From NCBI RefSeq assembly GCF_003590095.1, contig NW_020800309.1:372001-436000 (forward strand): a DNA stretch of 64,000 nucleotides, written 5' to 3'. The notes under the pieces were generated by a model. It saw nothing but the letters and a program-made list of their open reading frames with translations, did no database searches and was not told the DNA's origin. The DNA comes from Trichoplusia ni (Eukaryota > Arthropoda > Insecta > Lepidoptera > Noctuidae). Each line of letters begins with the position of its first letter. Position 1 is the stretch's first letter. Positions 19,441 through 32,721 of the stretch are shown here, piece after piece. The position numbers and the translations under genes are program-made.

Positions 19441-20712
19441 TTTTTCATATACTTTTTTTTAACATCTAAAACTTTAGTTTCATTTACTTAAATATTTTAA
19501 AACCATAATAGGATTTTTCTATTTCGGACATATTACGTGTAGAAAAATAAATAAAACATTACATTACTCAGCTAAAAGACAGCATAAGATCACAGAAAAT
19601 CATTAAACAGAAGACAATACCTTATATACCAGTTTTTGCCAAGGCAGCACCTACCTGCCCCGTTAAAACTTTGATTGTTACATTACATTTAATAGGCAGA
19701 GTTTTAAGTGTTTTGCAAGGGGTGGATAATAATTACCCTTGTACAAAGGTTGAATTTTGCCTGTGGCTTAACTCTCGTTATAATTTCGAAGTTTTCGTTT
19801 GAATCATCATCAGCTGTTTTCTCTTTTGCTTAGAATTTTTTCAATACTTGAAGTTGTTTTGTTTTAGAATTACTCCTGCTGTTGCTTTGAGATACAGCCT
19901 AGGAAAAGACACACAAAAACTAACAAAAGCTACTTCTAGCATTTTTACGAAAACGGATATGAACCTGCCAGGAAAGAAGTCGCTGGAAACCCTCTTTGGG
20001 CGACGTTGAAAACGGACAACATTAATACGTGGTACCATTTTGTTAGCATTAGACATCAAATGTGCAACCTAACTCCATTAATATTTTGTGCTGCTATAAT
20101 TACTTATATTACAAGAATAGACAATCTCAAGGATACGCGAAAATAAGACTAAATCCGTCGTAATAAGGTCGAAGGATAGACCAAAGTGCTACCACGGGGT
20201 GTGATAGGATATACTACTTTTGCGTACATCTAAAACTCACGTCTAAGGCGCCATACCAAATCAATATCGTAGTCTTCACCGCTTGACAGGTAGGCTCAAG
20301 ATACTTAGCCTAATTGGAAAGCCACTCGAGAATACACAGCGTCCCTGCTTTATAAGATCTACTTGAAATAAATTATCAAAAAAATCAATCTGCATGCGTA
20401 CTTAGATCGTTTGAGATAATTACTTTTTTGTCAGTAGATTTTTTTAATTAAAAGTTAGACAGTCTTCTATAAAAAACTAAAAGTAATTTAAGGTATCCAT
20501 CGTTTGACTCGAGTGCTGTCAAAGATCTAAGGTAGAAGCCGGATGAGAAAAATAGCGTGCTTTATGAGGCACGTAAAGAGCTCGGAGTGCTCACAAAATG
20601 TTCACCTATTTACGAAGCAACCGCGGTGAATTGCCTTTATTTATTTTTTCCAGTCGCATTATTTACAGAGGAATGCAAAACGAAACTTTAGTATGTGACA
20701 TTATAAACAATA
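19441..20712. other. Intergenic stretch
   Basis: No supported gene. A 72-residue minus frame at 19841-20059 has no recognisable domain and no flanking gene structure. Confidence 0.45.
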
Positions 20713-20722
20713 TATTTCCGAC

Positions 20723-20919
20723 TTTTTTCTAATAAATATCGTGGGAATTATTAATTATTAAATGATACAATGGTTTACTCAAGCATATTTGTCGGGATTA
20801 CAAAGTAGTTTTGGACCCAACCAAAGTCCTTAATCATAAGCAGATGCAGGTCGCGAGTCGAACTAGTCGGGCAATCCTGATAAAAATGCATAAGTGTACC
20901 GTTGCATCATTTAATAATC
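20723..20919 (-). mobile_element. Hairpin retroposon family H, copy 3, with 10-bp target duplication
   Basis: Perfect direct repeats tatttccgac flank it (20713-20722, 20920-20929). Read on the minus strand it starts at 'attattaaatgatgcaacgg', includes the diverged inverted arms and ends '...cacgatatttattagaaaaaa', an A-rich tail directly before the duplication. This is the arrangement expected of a retroposon, not a cut-and-paste MITE. Confidence 0.8.
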
Positions 20920-20929
20920 TATTTCCGAC

Positions 20930-23900
20930 ATTAAATTTATCCAGACCGCTCAGAGTGAAATATTAGTTTTGTCTGTGCTTTAGGTCTTGTAGGTGTAGTA
21001 AACACCATAACTTCAATACTGAGTAATACAGTATTAAACAAAAATATTTCACACTCTACAAGAACAGCTCCAAGGGATACATTTCAACTCCAAATAAGGT
21101 CTCTAAAGAGGAAATAAAAGTTTCTGTAGTACCTGGCCTTTATCTGTCCCTTAAAGCTTCGTATAAATTTCGTATGCCAGTAAAGCCGTTTGATATGGGA
21201 CAGGGCGACAAGGCAAAGGATCAATATTAATAGATGTTGTTATAGAAATTGGAAATGTTCCATAACTGTCTTTTTTATATGAGGTTATTTCATTGGTGTC
21301 AAATATTCTGGACTGACTTATAAATAAATGTCGTGGTGGTGTTGAGTTCTTATTATTTGAGTTTAGTATACACGAGGGGTAATTTCAATCTTAACGTAGG
21401 CACAGACGTATCAGTAGAAAAAGTTTTTTGTAACTTCATTGAAGAGTAAAGGAAAAAGACATATACTATTTTTTCCATTGCGAACAATGTAAAACTGATT
21501 ATTATCGAAAGCATTTTCTTATTTTCAGGTTATGAAAATCAAATGCTAACGCTAAATAGTTAGTATCTTTATGAGGAAACTATTGAGCAATAGGCCCAGT
21601 GAAATTAAAACGTAACTAAATAAATTAGAAAATAACTGAATATCTATAAGGATCTAATATAAAGTAGGTCCATAAAACGGTAAAGGTCATGTACACAATA
21701 AATCGGAAACAACACGTACAGTTCGAGTAGATCGAGAAGAAATCCATTTACTAGCCTATGAGAGTTACAAAAATGTGTTCCAACATTTTTCTTGTTGAGA
21801 TTTGGAATGTACGGACGACCCAATACCCAATGCCAAAAACGAAATCCGAGAATCGACTTTATTGCGTCGAAATAAAGATGATGGTAATAAAAGTATTGTT
21901 ATAATATACAGTAGATTGTACGAATATCAGTCTGTATCGGGTTTTGGAGACATTATTGTTATAGTTTCCCAGATTATTTCGGATTCCTGTAACTGTCGGC
22001 ATTTTCCTTGGACTGATAAAAGTTCTTATGGCACTTGTAATATTTGAAGATCTTTCTCTTTTTGTTTATGTTCTCTAGAGTTTCTGTTGATCCGACAGAT
22101 TATTGGGACGCCTTACTTGATAATTGTCTGGGATAACGTTTTACTTCGTTTTGTGTTGAAATGTCTGTATTGGTACTTTGGTATTTATGTCATTAACGTT
22201 GATTAATATTGATATCATCACTTATGTCTTTGGCAGTATTTTGTTATTTTTCTTCATTATCTTCAGTTTTGCTCTTTCAAAATATATTTTATGATCGGCT
22301 AACATTCTCATTGTGATTAATTGATGACTGCATTTTATATTAAACGCTTACTCATCGGACTTCCACAACTAATTGACTGGATTTCTTATATTCTTAATCT
22401 ATGAAAATAAATTCTATGCCAAGCCCAAACCATTACGATTCCCTCCTCTTCAACTAGTTGATTCCCTGAGCGTTTGCAAAAGCAATTATCTGCCGACACT
22501 CAATGCCTTTCATTTTCAGATCGCTGTGGAAATAAAAGAAAAGGTGTGATCGCAAATTTGGATGGGTTAGCAATTTGCTTTTGGGTTTTCGTGTTGTAAG
22601 CAAAACTGTAATTTTAGACTAAAATTCTTTACAAAATTTTAGAAACGTGTTTATAAACAGGTTAAACGTATACCATGAACTTCGTAGATGATGACAAAAA
22701 AAAACTATATAAAAAAGATTTTCAGTTATCAAAGTCAAAAACTCAATATTAAACTGATATTATGTTATAAATAAATTCTGCTATGTATAGGTAAAGTATA
22801 TCGCACAAAGTTTTTAAAGAGCATAGAATTTTTAAGCTAAATACCACAACGACCCTGATTTTCACACAAAAGCACGGCTAAACACCGAAAAATGCCACAG
22901 CGCTAAACGGGTTATTTTCATTGTTTCCTTTCCTATTATTCCGAACAAGAATAACAATTTCGATTAACAAAAGGAGTATTGGGTTTTAGAGGCTCGAACA
23001 CGCGTTGCATTTTAAGCCTGCCCCGAAAACATTTAGGTCAGCATACGATCTTACAAAATGGATCCAGATTTTCAATTCGCTACACATGAAAGAATGTCAA
23101 AAATGTACGCCCATGGCTATTACGTAGAGCTTTGTGAAAAATCTGAAATATATGTCAAAGATGTTAAAAATATTTTTTGTCGTGTTTAACATTATACCTA
23201 CGTATTTTTGTCGAAAAAACACTCTGTGCCTTTTACGTGCTATTTATTGTAGCTACCAATTTTATATTTCCGATTTCATATCACCAAAGCTGATTGGTAA
23301 TATCAATTAGGTAGGTGGTACTACCGTAGATACAATAAAAAAAGTACTATATATGGCATATTTTCCATCAAGTTATCAAAAAATCAAATTTAATACATAA
23401 TCATGACCGTATATTTCGTAGATTGACGGCTTGCTTCCAAGACTTTCTTTAAGAGGTGGTAGTAGGACTCCAGTTAGCTATTATATTCTCATGCGTGCAA
23501 ACAAACTTGGCTTAAACTCTAAAGGCCTTTTAAGCAAACTCTTTATTCTCGCCTACTTAGCTCATGCTACGCGAAACATCACGTAACCACGATGTAAGGT
23601 TCGTTGCAAATGAGAGATGCTTGCATCAAAAGAATATTTAGTACTGCGTTTGGCCGTGAGCCATGGTTGTATTTGGCCCAAAATGGCTCAGAATAATTAT
23701 TTTAGTTTTGCATGATGTTTTTTTTCTGGACTGTTTATTTTTGGTAGTCGCTGACATTGGACTTAGGCAATAGGGATAACACGAATGTATGGCAAGTCTC
23801 TGGCACCCCTCGACTTTATAAAATCAAACATACTTATGAAAGGTCTTATATAGGTAGGCCTATCGCTTCGTAAGGTTGATGCCCAGCGTAGTTACAGTTT

Positions 23901-24617
23901 GAACCGCCTTTAGGCCCGGGAAAGTTTTCAAATGTGCCGGTTTTATATGTTTTCCTTCACCGTTTTTTAGGCAAACGTTATTAATTCGTAATACGCACAT
24001 GATTGAGAAATGACGTTGGTGTGACATTTGATTTTTTAGGCTAACGGTCACGCCACAAGGCTATTTATTACATAGGCATATATCGTTTGGAATTAAAAAG
24101 TTTATGTAAATCGGAACTCGTATTACCTAGAGTACGACGTCCATTAGTCTACAAAATAATAATGACGCAAGCAGATATTTACATAATCCCAAAACCGAAT
24201 CAATACCGAACAAACTTTTATTGCTTTTAAATCTAAAATTCTGTCCTAAACAAATTCCACTTAGTTCGTAAATAAACACTTTGAAAATTCAACAAATTGT
24301 TCCCTGAGTTTGATAAAATGTGATTCCACGAATAGTAATGAGAGTAACATATTTGGGACTTTGTACCTTAAAATGATAATTTGGCGAATTGGTTTTGAGT
24401 GAAGGAAATGTTCAGACAGAAAAGAATCCTTTACAAGGCTAAAAGTTCCTTAAACGAACTTCAGATTTAAACCTAAAATGTATAAAACCTGTTGTATCGT
24501 TATTTTTCTAAGAAAAATCTTTCGATAAACGAAATGGATTCACAACGTCATGAAATCTGGCTTAAAAACTATTAGAAAAAAATATTAGATTTCGAAAATC
24601 TAAATACTCACGCTTTA
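20930..24617. other. Intergenic stretch
   Basis: About 3.7 kb of AT-rich sequence. Frames at 21802-22047 and 23860-24051 are short, lack recognisable domains and have no splice or polyadenylation context, so I do not call them. No structured repeat is recognised. Confidence 0.45.
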
Positions 24618-24830
24618 ATTGTCACTCCATTAAAATTTGATTAAAATCGGTCCATCCGTTTTTATAGTTGTATATTGCATTGTCATCGGTTTTGAAGCTA
24701 TCCTGAAAATTCCAGCCTGCTAGCTTATGGGAAAGTGCTTTAAAATTGAGTTACAAAAATCTAAATGGTACGACAAACAAACACACATACAAACAAGAAA
24801 GTGAGTGTATAAAAACGTGGGAAAAAACGG
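24618..24830 (+). repeat. Dispersed repeat family R, copy 2
   Basis: It contains the family landmarks (gcattgtcatcggttttgaa, cctgaaaattccagcctg) and extends into 'acaaacaaacacacatacaa' and 'tgtataaaaacgtggg', which also end the copy at 55240-55450. Confidence 0.65.
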
Positions 24831-25329
24831 AATTATTCGGAATTATGCTCCTAATTTCCCTACATGAAACGGTAAACAATTGCAAAATAATCAATTTTTT
24901 AAAGTAGATAGTATTATTGTAAATTTGTAATAAATACAGTTAGCAATAAGAGAATCCAGTGAGCTGAGTCCAACTTACTACCTTTGTGACGTAATATTTG
25001 ACATCATCACAATATGATACCAGAATTTCTAGATCTTTTTATGTTCATTTTTTTTTTTATTACATTCATTTAACCTCAAAAAAGTCAAGTATTCTCTGCA
25101 CGTATTCATAACATAATACTACTTCACTAATGACATACTTCCATTCCACACCTACTCAAACAAAACCTCAAACATTCTGTGCCAGCAAAGCTAAATAAGA
25201 CAAAATTAAATCTCATTCGTCTTAATAAATTAAACTTACCTATGTCACCTTGCACGTTCCTTTTATGGCGTATAATTTCTTAACTTCAGATAAAATTGGC
25301 TTAGCCTTTTCCCAAATATATGTTGGGTT

Positions 25330-25600
25330 CGGCTACTAGTCTAACCGGCTTGAGCTAAGTACCAGTGTTTTACCGAGCGACTGCCTATCTGATCTCCTCT
25401 ACCCAGTTACCCGGGCAACACGATACCCCTGGTTGTCAGACTTTTCAAGCTTCTGACTGCCTGTAACGACTGTCAGATGTAGGAACAACAGCCGGGACCC
25501 ACAATTTAAAGTGCCTTCCGAAACACGGAGGAACTCGTTATGACAAAAATGGTCATCTACGGACCAACCACGTCAAGCATAGCTTCAGATACAGGAACAA
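25330..25600 (+). repeat. Dispersed repeat family D
   Basis: GC-richer block with 'gcgactgcctatctgatctc', 'cagttacccgggcaacacga', 'cttctgactgcctgtaacga' and 'ccttccgaaacacggaggaa'. I recognise this as a widespread lepidopteran dispersed repeat. A diverged relative of its 3' half lies at about 37850-37960. Class not determined. Confidence 0.55.
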
Positions 25601-26639
25601 TAAAACAAAATTCTACAACAAGGACAAAATAAAGTTCGTTTCGAACCAAGAAAATATCGCGCAGTTTATCGGAGACACAAGAAATATCACGTTCTTCGTA
25701 CCCTCGAGACACTGAAAAAAATATGTACAGACATCGGAAAAAGTCTTAGGGTGAATTTTTCAAAAGATCTTGTGGTTGGTTGAGTGAGATTGGAGATTGA
25801 AGCTGAAACAGGAACAGGAAATGCTGTTTTACTTAGGAACAACGAAAACACGATGCAAGCCTGGCTGGCCAGTAGTAATTATTTTAGGAGATAATTAAGG
25901 CACTTTACCACATGAGTAATATTTAAATAACCTAGTTATGTTTGCTGCTAATGCTGTCTTTCAGCAAACAATAATTTAATTATTTTTACACTTAGATTCT
26001 TAAACAACTAACTAGTTAACAAGGAACAATAATCAAATCGAATCGAAAAATTCGATCATGTAGTGTTTGTGTGGTTATCAACTGTTTAAATATATTGATA
26101 AACAAAAAATAAGTCTCAGTTATAAGAATAACAGCAGAAAAACAATTGAACGCACTACAATACACATAAAAAAATTCACAATTTACTTCTACAAAAATAT
26201 AATATTAATTCCACTTTTCTTAACGACTGTACGAGGAAAGATCGCCTGCCCAAGACAGAAGAAGGTCCAGTTTTTGTTCCCTCGCGTGCCCGCGCGACTC
26301 ATTGGTAACTTACAAATTCATTATTTTCCTTTGAAAGAAAAAAACTTTGTACGTTTTGTATCTTTCATGGCCTTAGTGTGGTTCTTTAATGGGATATGAA
26401 TTTTGTTGAATCTTATGGGTTCAGATTTAAGGTTTAATTTGGCGGAGTTTTTAGATTACGTAGATAGATTTGGCCCGAATGTTCGAGAATTTGGCAGGGC
26501 TGATTATAATAATTAAAGGGAAAGAGAAGGGAGAATCGAGACTGGAACTGTGAAAAATGATACGTTTAGTGTAATTACTTAAACTTAATTAAAAAAAAAA
26601 CCAGATGCAACATGGATTATGTCACTGACAAATGAATGA
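25601..26639. other. Intergenic stretch
   Basis: AT-rich. The 110-residue frame at 26067-26399 is Lys/Ile/Phe-rich without a domain and is not called. Confidence 0.45.
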
Positions 26640-26870
26640 CGAGCTGGACAAGATCACAAGAAAGAAAGATATAGTTTTTTCTACAACTCTTACACAACGC
26701 CATCTTGCGTTATGAGTACTAGTCCATTGATAAACATACTTATATATTTCTGAATACATACATAATATATCTGAATTTCCCCCAGACAGAGAACAAATGA
26801 TCGTGCTCAGCACATAAACATTTGTCCTGGGTGGGATTTGACCTAACAGTGGGCGTCATGTCCATTCAAA
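26640..26870 (-). mobile_element. SINE family B copy
   Basis: Minus strand reads 'caaatcccacccaggacaaa', '...tctctgtctgggggaaattc', 'ataagtatgtttatcaatgg' and 'cgcaagatggcgttgtgtaa', shared with 40480-40725 and partly with 17285-17465. The tRNA-like head is degenerate. Confidence 0.65.
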
Positions 26871-28962
26871 GACGTTGATGACGTTGAAGTGTTAATTTGT
26901 AATCTGACATCTCTCTTTAAAATGAGAAACCCAGCAACCCATTTTCCATCGATATCAGTCCAAAACACAACAATATATTATGAGTTACAAAGTTACGAAA
27001 GCCAAAAAATTCCACGAAATAATTACCATGCAAGCCACAACATATCAGCCACGAAAACCCATTTAAATTCAATCAAAAAGAACCTCAAATAAATTCGTAA
27101 TATAAAAATTTGAAATTCTTATCGGTTCGTTATAATATTCTCATTAAAATTAGGTTCTTTGTGGTTGCCTTATTTGAATATTTCATTCTGCAAAACGCCG
27201 AATGCTTGTGGTAACGTAGCTCCTTGATTTCAGAGTGTTCAATACATGAGTGAGTCGAATCTCGTACTTACTTGAGTGCGACGCGTATTTTCGTATGATT
27301 TAATGTGTGGTTTTAGTGTTGCGACTTTAAGATAATATTGTTTTTCTTTTTCAACCACGACACAAAAAGAGGTAGTAAGTTGGTATATGGTATATTATGT
27401 TATATAACGGTTATAAGTTTTCCGTGACACGGCAAACAGTCATACAGACAGATACTGTCTGTATTACCTGTCATCATAGCTTCTGAATGGATTGAGAGAT
27501 TTTATTTTACTTTTAATTTTAAATTATTGGGTGATTTACGTTTTTAGACATTTTTGATTTAATCATTTGAGCCATGAAAGTGCTACAGTTTGTAACAGAA
27601 AATAATCTTTAATGTTAAACAAAATTTCGATGTTTTTTTTTCGATTTCCATTCGTCTTTTTATAAAAATCACCCTTTAGCAACGCAAAGTGAATTCAAAA
27701 TTTTCTGTGTCTCAGTTTGATAGAATTTTGTATTACCATCTCACTGTGATGGCGTTGATTTCATATGAAATTTAAATTTGAAGACGTACAGTAATCTTTT
27801 ACATGTATATTTTACAGTCAAAGCCCTTTTTGCGGAGGAAACAGAGCGCGTCAAGAATATAATGAAAGTAAGAAAATATCGATAGAAGACATACATATTT
27901 TCGAACATACCTCTACAATATTATACTACAACACAATTCAGCAAAAACCCAGACAACACGGATGCAGTTTCAATCATTAGTCATAGGTGTTAGAGACTGA
28001 TGATGATGACAACACAATATCAACATGCTTAACAATGGCTTTAATATACCTATCATAGAGTTATCATTAATGGTAAATTTAAAAAGTGTGTAAATAAATG
28101 CCGGTTAAATTCGATGTTTATTTTAAAAATATATAACTTTATTGTTATAGCGGCAGTAGAACCTGTGAAGATTTTAGCTAGATTATTTTTGGGTATGAAG
28201 GTTCATGAGATACAGCTTGAAACAGACGGATGGACCCCTACTGTCATACCTCAGAAATTCCGTTCACGACTGTATCAAACTTTACATTAGGCCGGGACCG
28301 AATAATCTTAAAAATATTCTTCAAACACTTAATTAGTGAAAAGCAAGTACGGCTCAAACTACGATATCTATATTAACAAACAGTCTGTATTTCCATATTA
28401 TTCACGCAGTGTAATCTAAAACTGAATTAATTAATTCAAATTCGAGGCAGTTTCCTATCCAAAATAATTTGGTCATATTATAAATGTACATAATTAGCGA
28501 TACAGGCTTTTCTGCAATATATCACAGATTAACAAGGGTGGTAATTTGAAACTGTAGTTTTGGGTTCTGTAATGACATTTCGAACTTTGTCATAAAACCG
28601 TTTATCTGTTGTTTTAATTTTTTACGCTGTTTTTTGAAGTAACACTTTAGTGAATGGAAAGTTTGTTAAAAATCCGGAAACCAGATAATTTTGAAAAAAA
28701 TTATGAATTACAATCAGTTATTCTATAAGTAGGATATATCGTTACTTAAATAAGTTTTTTATTTTCTACATGATAGAGTCGAAAACATCGTCGTAAAAAT
28801 GACTTTGCATAACAGATTAATTACTTTGCAAAACTATCTTCTCATTTATCTCTAAGTTATAAAACTTACCCAGAAAAGGGTGTTTTTAAAATTTAAAGAA
28901 TAGTACTTTGGTATAACCATCAAGACGAAAAACACGTTACCTCATTAACAAATATTAAGATA
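26871..28962. other. Intergenic stretch with degenerate repeat pieces
   Basis: Diverged segments of the gtccgtctgtc family occur around 27430-27470 and 28195-28265. No gene is supported. Confidence 0.4.
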
Positions 28963-29110
28963 CTAGCTGTTTCCCGCGGGCCCGCCAGCTTCAAATCTAA
29001 AAATGATCCGACGGGAAAATAAAATCTGAATGAACTGTCAACTGTAGTCTTAAGACCGACCGAAAATTTCCATACCTCTATATCCATGCCAGTAAAGTCA
29101 TACATTAATG
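28963..29110 (-). mobile_element. Helitron 3' end (third type)
   Basis: Minus strand ends 'ggcgggcccgcgggaaacagCTAG|T'. A GC palindrome (gcgggcccgc) lies 13 bp before the terminal CTAG, as expected of a Helitron 3' hairpin. The 5' boundary is not certain, and the given right coordinate is approximate. Confidence 0.55.
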
Positions 29111-31857
29111 ATCGGTAATGGGCACCGCGTAATAACTATGATATACGGTTAGTGCCACTGTGTACCACAACACTGTATGTGCATACGTCATAATTAGGTA
29201 TACTAATAGTTACCTACTTATTGATTTCCAACTTAGACTTCGTTGAAATTAATATTTTGGCAAATTGGATATTTAATTTCGGATTTAGAGACTTGTTTAA
29301 AGGTAGGTGACAAATAATGTCTTGATACATTATATAGGTGAATAATGAGATAGTTAGATGCAGGACTAGGTGTTATGGTTAGATAAAGGTTTTTAGCAAA
29401 CAATAGACAGGAATATATTGACGCATTGCATGCGGTAGACTGCTATGTTTTTGAGATGTCTAAATGTAAGTTAATGTTTTCAAATTCTTATGACAATATC
29501 CATCCAGAATTAATTTTCTTAAAATGATTAGCAGTATAGCATTCAATTATTGTTAGTGAAATTTTATTTGATCACGTAAACACTTTTCTTAAAATAATTT
29601 AAGAGTTAACTGTAGCACAAAAAACATAATATCCTCACTCCGTTCTCATTGTATTCAAGCAGCTCAGTAAAACTCGGGGCTAAACAGCAACACCGATTAA
29701 AATGCATGAGTTTTTGAGAGGTGTTGAAATTGAAAAACATTTTCTTGCGTAACTTTTTCAGTAGTTCGATATTTCACTTCATATTTCTCAGCAAATATGT
29801 GAAGGTATATTCGACTATCGTCTCCCCATCAAATTTCCAACAAAAAGCCCTTTCAAAATGGAAAGGCAAGTCTATAAAAGTATCTATTTCATGGCAAGTC
29901 CTGTTAAGTTTTCCGCTTCGTTGGACCGAAGAATTACTGGCTGCGCTTGTCATTTTCTATTTTATTTATTTCTTTTTAAGAGAGTGGTCTGATTAATTAT
30001 TTTGTTAAATATCTTAGGTGTTGGTCCGAGACGTTTCATCGCTTGAAGGCTTGCCAGTTTTTAATCAGCTCGTTTATGCCTTTTGTGAAAGCGTTCGTTC
30101 TCATCGCGGAGTGTTGAAAGTTTATGTTAATTAAGAAAAGTTCTGTTGAAGCGGTTCCGGGTTTTTATTTTACATTTTTTAAAACACTTTTGTTATGATA
30201 AAGTTGTTAGACGTTATTAGTCTGGTGGAGGTTTTTGATTTATCTATTGTTATTTTGACGTTCTATATTCTTGGCTTTATTAAGTTTACAGTGAAATAGC
30301 AATTTTATAATAATCTGAAATGGTTGTTTAAAACGTACCAGTAGATACTTAAGAACGTTGAAGTAGTGATTCATAGTTTTATACAGATATAAAAAAATAT
30401 CCAACAATAAATCGATGCGGACCAACTTGTTACTATTTTTTTTAATAAGAAACTATAATTGCAGCTATTATGATGACCATAATGTAAAAAAACCACTTAC
30501 TATCAAAACTAACAGCTGAAAATTATGCTTAGGTATCCGATGACTAACCGATTAAATTCTAATCAGTTTTCAGAGTTCGAAAGTAATTATTTTATTTGAA
30601 TAATTAAAACCATCACAACTTTATTTGCCAACAAAAGATAAAATGTTTTCCTGTATAACTGTATTCCAGTTCTATAAATCTACACAAGCTTCCCGTCTCT
30701 ACAATAGTTCATAGTCCATTCTTACATTATTAAATAAACTACCCTGGGTGTTGTTAAAAGGAACTCCTTGAAAATATATCAAAAGACAAGTGTAGGCTAT
30801 AAAAATAATATATGACTCAGGACCTTTATAACTACGAATAAAAGAAATTGTAAGAAAACAATTTTCCTATTTTTATTAATTAAAAGTCTCTCCTTTCAAT
30901 ATTTTTCGGATCTCTTGATTCTTTTTATCTTTCGTCTTTGGAAAGTTATTTATTTTCAATTGATATTATATGAAAAGGTATAATACAAAAAGTGATTCTT
31001 AATACTACTTTAATTAATCTATCAATAATCTTAAGATCTCCTGAATATTAAAGGCGAAAACAAATTGGTCTCCCGTAATTTTCCAAAAAATCACAAAAAA
31101 ACTTTGAATTCACGTGTAAATACTTAAACATTATTAGACGTCATTCCAGTGAAAAACATCTTCAAATATAGTTATGTATTCTGGTTTTAAAATAACCAAG
31201 CGTGATGAATATTATACATTTTGTTTAGAAATAAAAAAAAATTGTGGCAAAATTGTTGTATCAATATTTTTTTAGAACAAAGAACTTTTTTTAATTAGAT
31301 TCAATATCTGTTGACTGTTATAGTCAATAAGAAAAGTAGAGAAAGACAGAATAATATTTTTAACGTAAAAGAAATAGCTAAAATCTTACCATTTGAACAG
31401 AAACAGTTATCTTCTGTAGTTATTTCACATCCCTACATAGGAAAAAAAATATTTTTATAGAAGACAATTATTTTTATTTCATTACAACGAAAGAGTGGAA
31501 AGAATCCTTGTTTTCGTTACCCAAAACGTTTGCAGAAGAGTTGACCCTAAAATTATTTTTTCATTAGACCTTTTGGGCATACCGCGGTACAAAGTGGTTT
31601 TGTACCAACTCCTGTTATTAATATCATGGTCCACGGACCACAACAATTTTGTTCTACAAATTGGATTTTGAATTCTGTTGAAATTTTACTCATTTTTTCC
31701 TGATAGGACACGGAGAAAAGGCAATTAAAATTATACCGTGTTACAGGGAACTGCTATAATACATTTTTCTTTTGTGGACAATCCTGCTACATATGTATAT
31801 AGCATTTCACTGTCGATAAACTCTTGTAAACTAGGGTCTACAATTAAACCAAAAAAT
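29111..31857. other. Intergenic stretch
   Basis: AT-rich DNA, no supported gene. The 91-residue frame at 29721-29996 is hydrophobic and Lys/Ser-rich without recognisable features. Confidence 0.45.
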
Positions 31858-31911
31858 AATTGAGGATTGGATTAACTTACCTAAGTGACATCCAATCGTA
31901 ATTTTATGAAG

Positions 31912-32040
31912 GTTGATCTGAAATATAATTGATTAACAGAGTAGTATTCCCATTCGCTACTGTGTGGCATCGCGAATTTTTTCAGAGAATAAAAAAAAAA
32001 AAAGTTTTTTAGTCTATGGCAACTCACAACTAAACGTCAC
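31912..32040. repeat. Left terminal inverted repeat, copy 2
   Basis: Matches 8774-8901 with one extra A in the homopolymer. The reverse complement is at 37001-37130. Confidence 0.85.
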
Positions 32041-32369
32041 TGATTTAGAGCTAACCATGATTTTGTGGGTCCCATTATGCCAGGGTTCAGCTATTGATGC
32101 TGGGGTTGGGGTGGGTGATTATATTTCAGATCAACCTTCATAAAATTACGATTGGATGTCACTTAGGTAAGTTAATCCAATCCTCAATTTTATTTCATGT
32201 TGATCTGAAATATAATTGATTAACAGAGTAGTTGTTCAGAGATTGAGGCATAAGGGGTACATCTTATAAGCCTGGATATGATGAATAACGGTTAAGGCTT
32301 TATAATTATTAAGATATCTATTTATAGTGGCATATTATCCTAATATTAGTATCTATATTTGTTTTTATC

Positions 32370-32721
32370 CATATATTCTGTCATACACATTGATTATTGA
32401 TCAACTATTAATTTTCATTTTTTATAAAATTAGTCTGTAGTAATTAACAAATTTTTCTAAATGCCAAATTTGTAAGCCAAAAGGGCAGAACATGTTGATG
32501 CATATATTGTCCTTATATTTTCACCACATCAAAAAATGTTTAATACATATATTCTGTCATACACATTGATTATTGATCAACTATTAATTTTCATTTTTTA
32601 TAAAATTAGTCTGTAGTAATTAACATTTTTTTCTAAATGCCAAATTTGTAAGCCAAAAGGGCAGAACATGTTGATGCATATATTGTCCTTATATTTTCAC
32701 CACATCAAAAAATGTTTAATA
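32370..32721. repeat. 176-bp tandem duplication inside copy 2
   Basis: Units start at 32370 and 32546 and correspond to 9231-9582 of copy 1. Confidence 0.85.

Noticed and set aside
26067..26399. 110-residue plus-strand frame
   Set aside because: Composition follows local AT-richness (Lys, Ile, Phe), with no domain, start context or partner exons.
29721..29996. 91-residue plus-strand frame
   Set aside because: Hydrophobic and serine-rich with no signal peptide or recognisable family; length is within chance expectation here.
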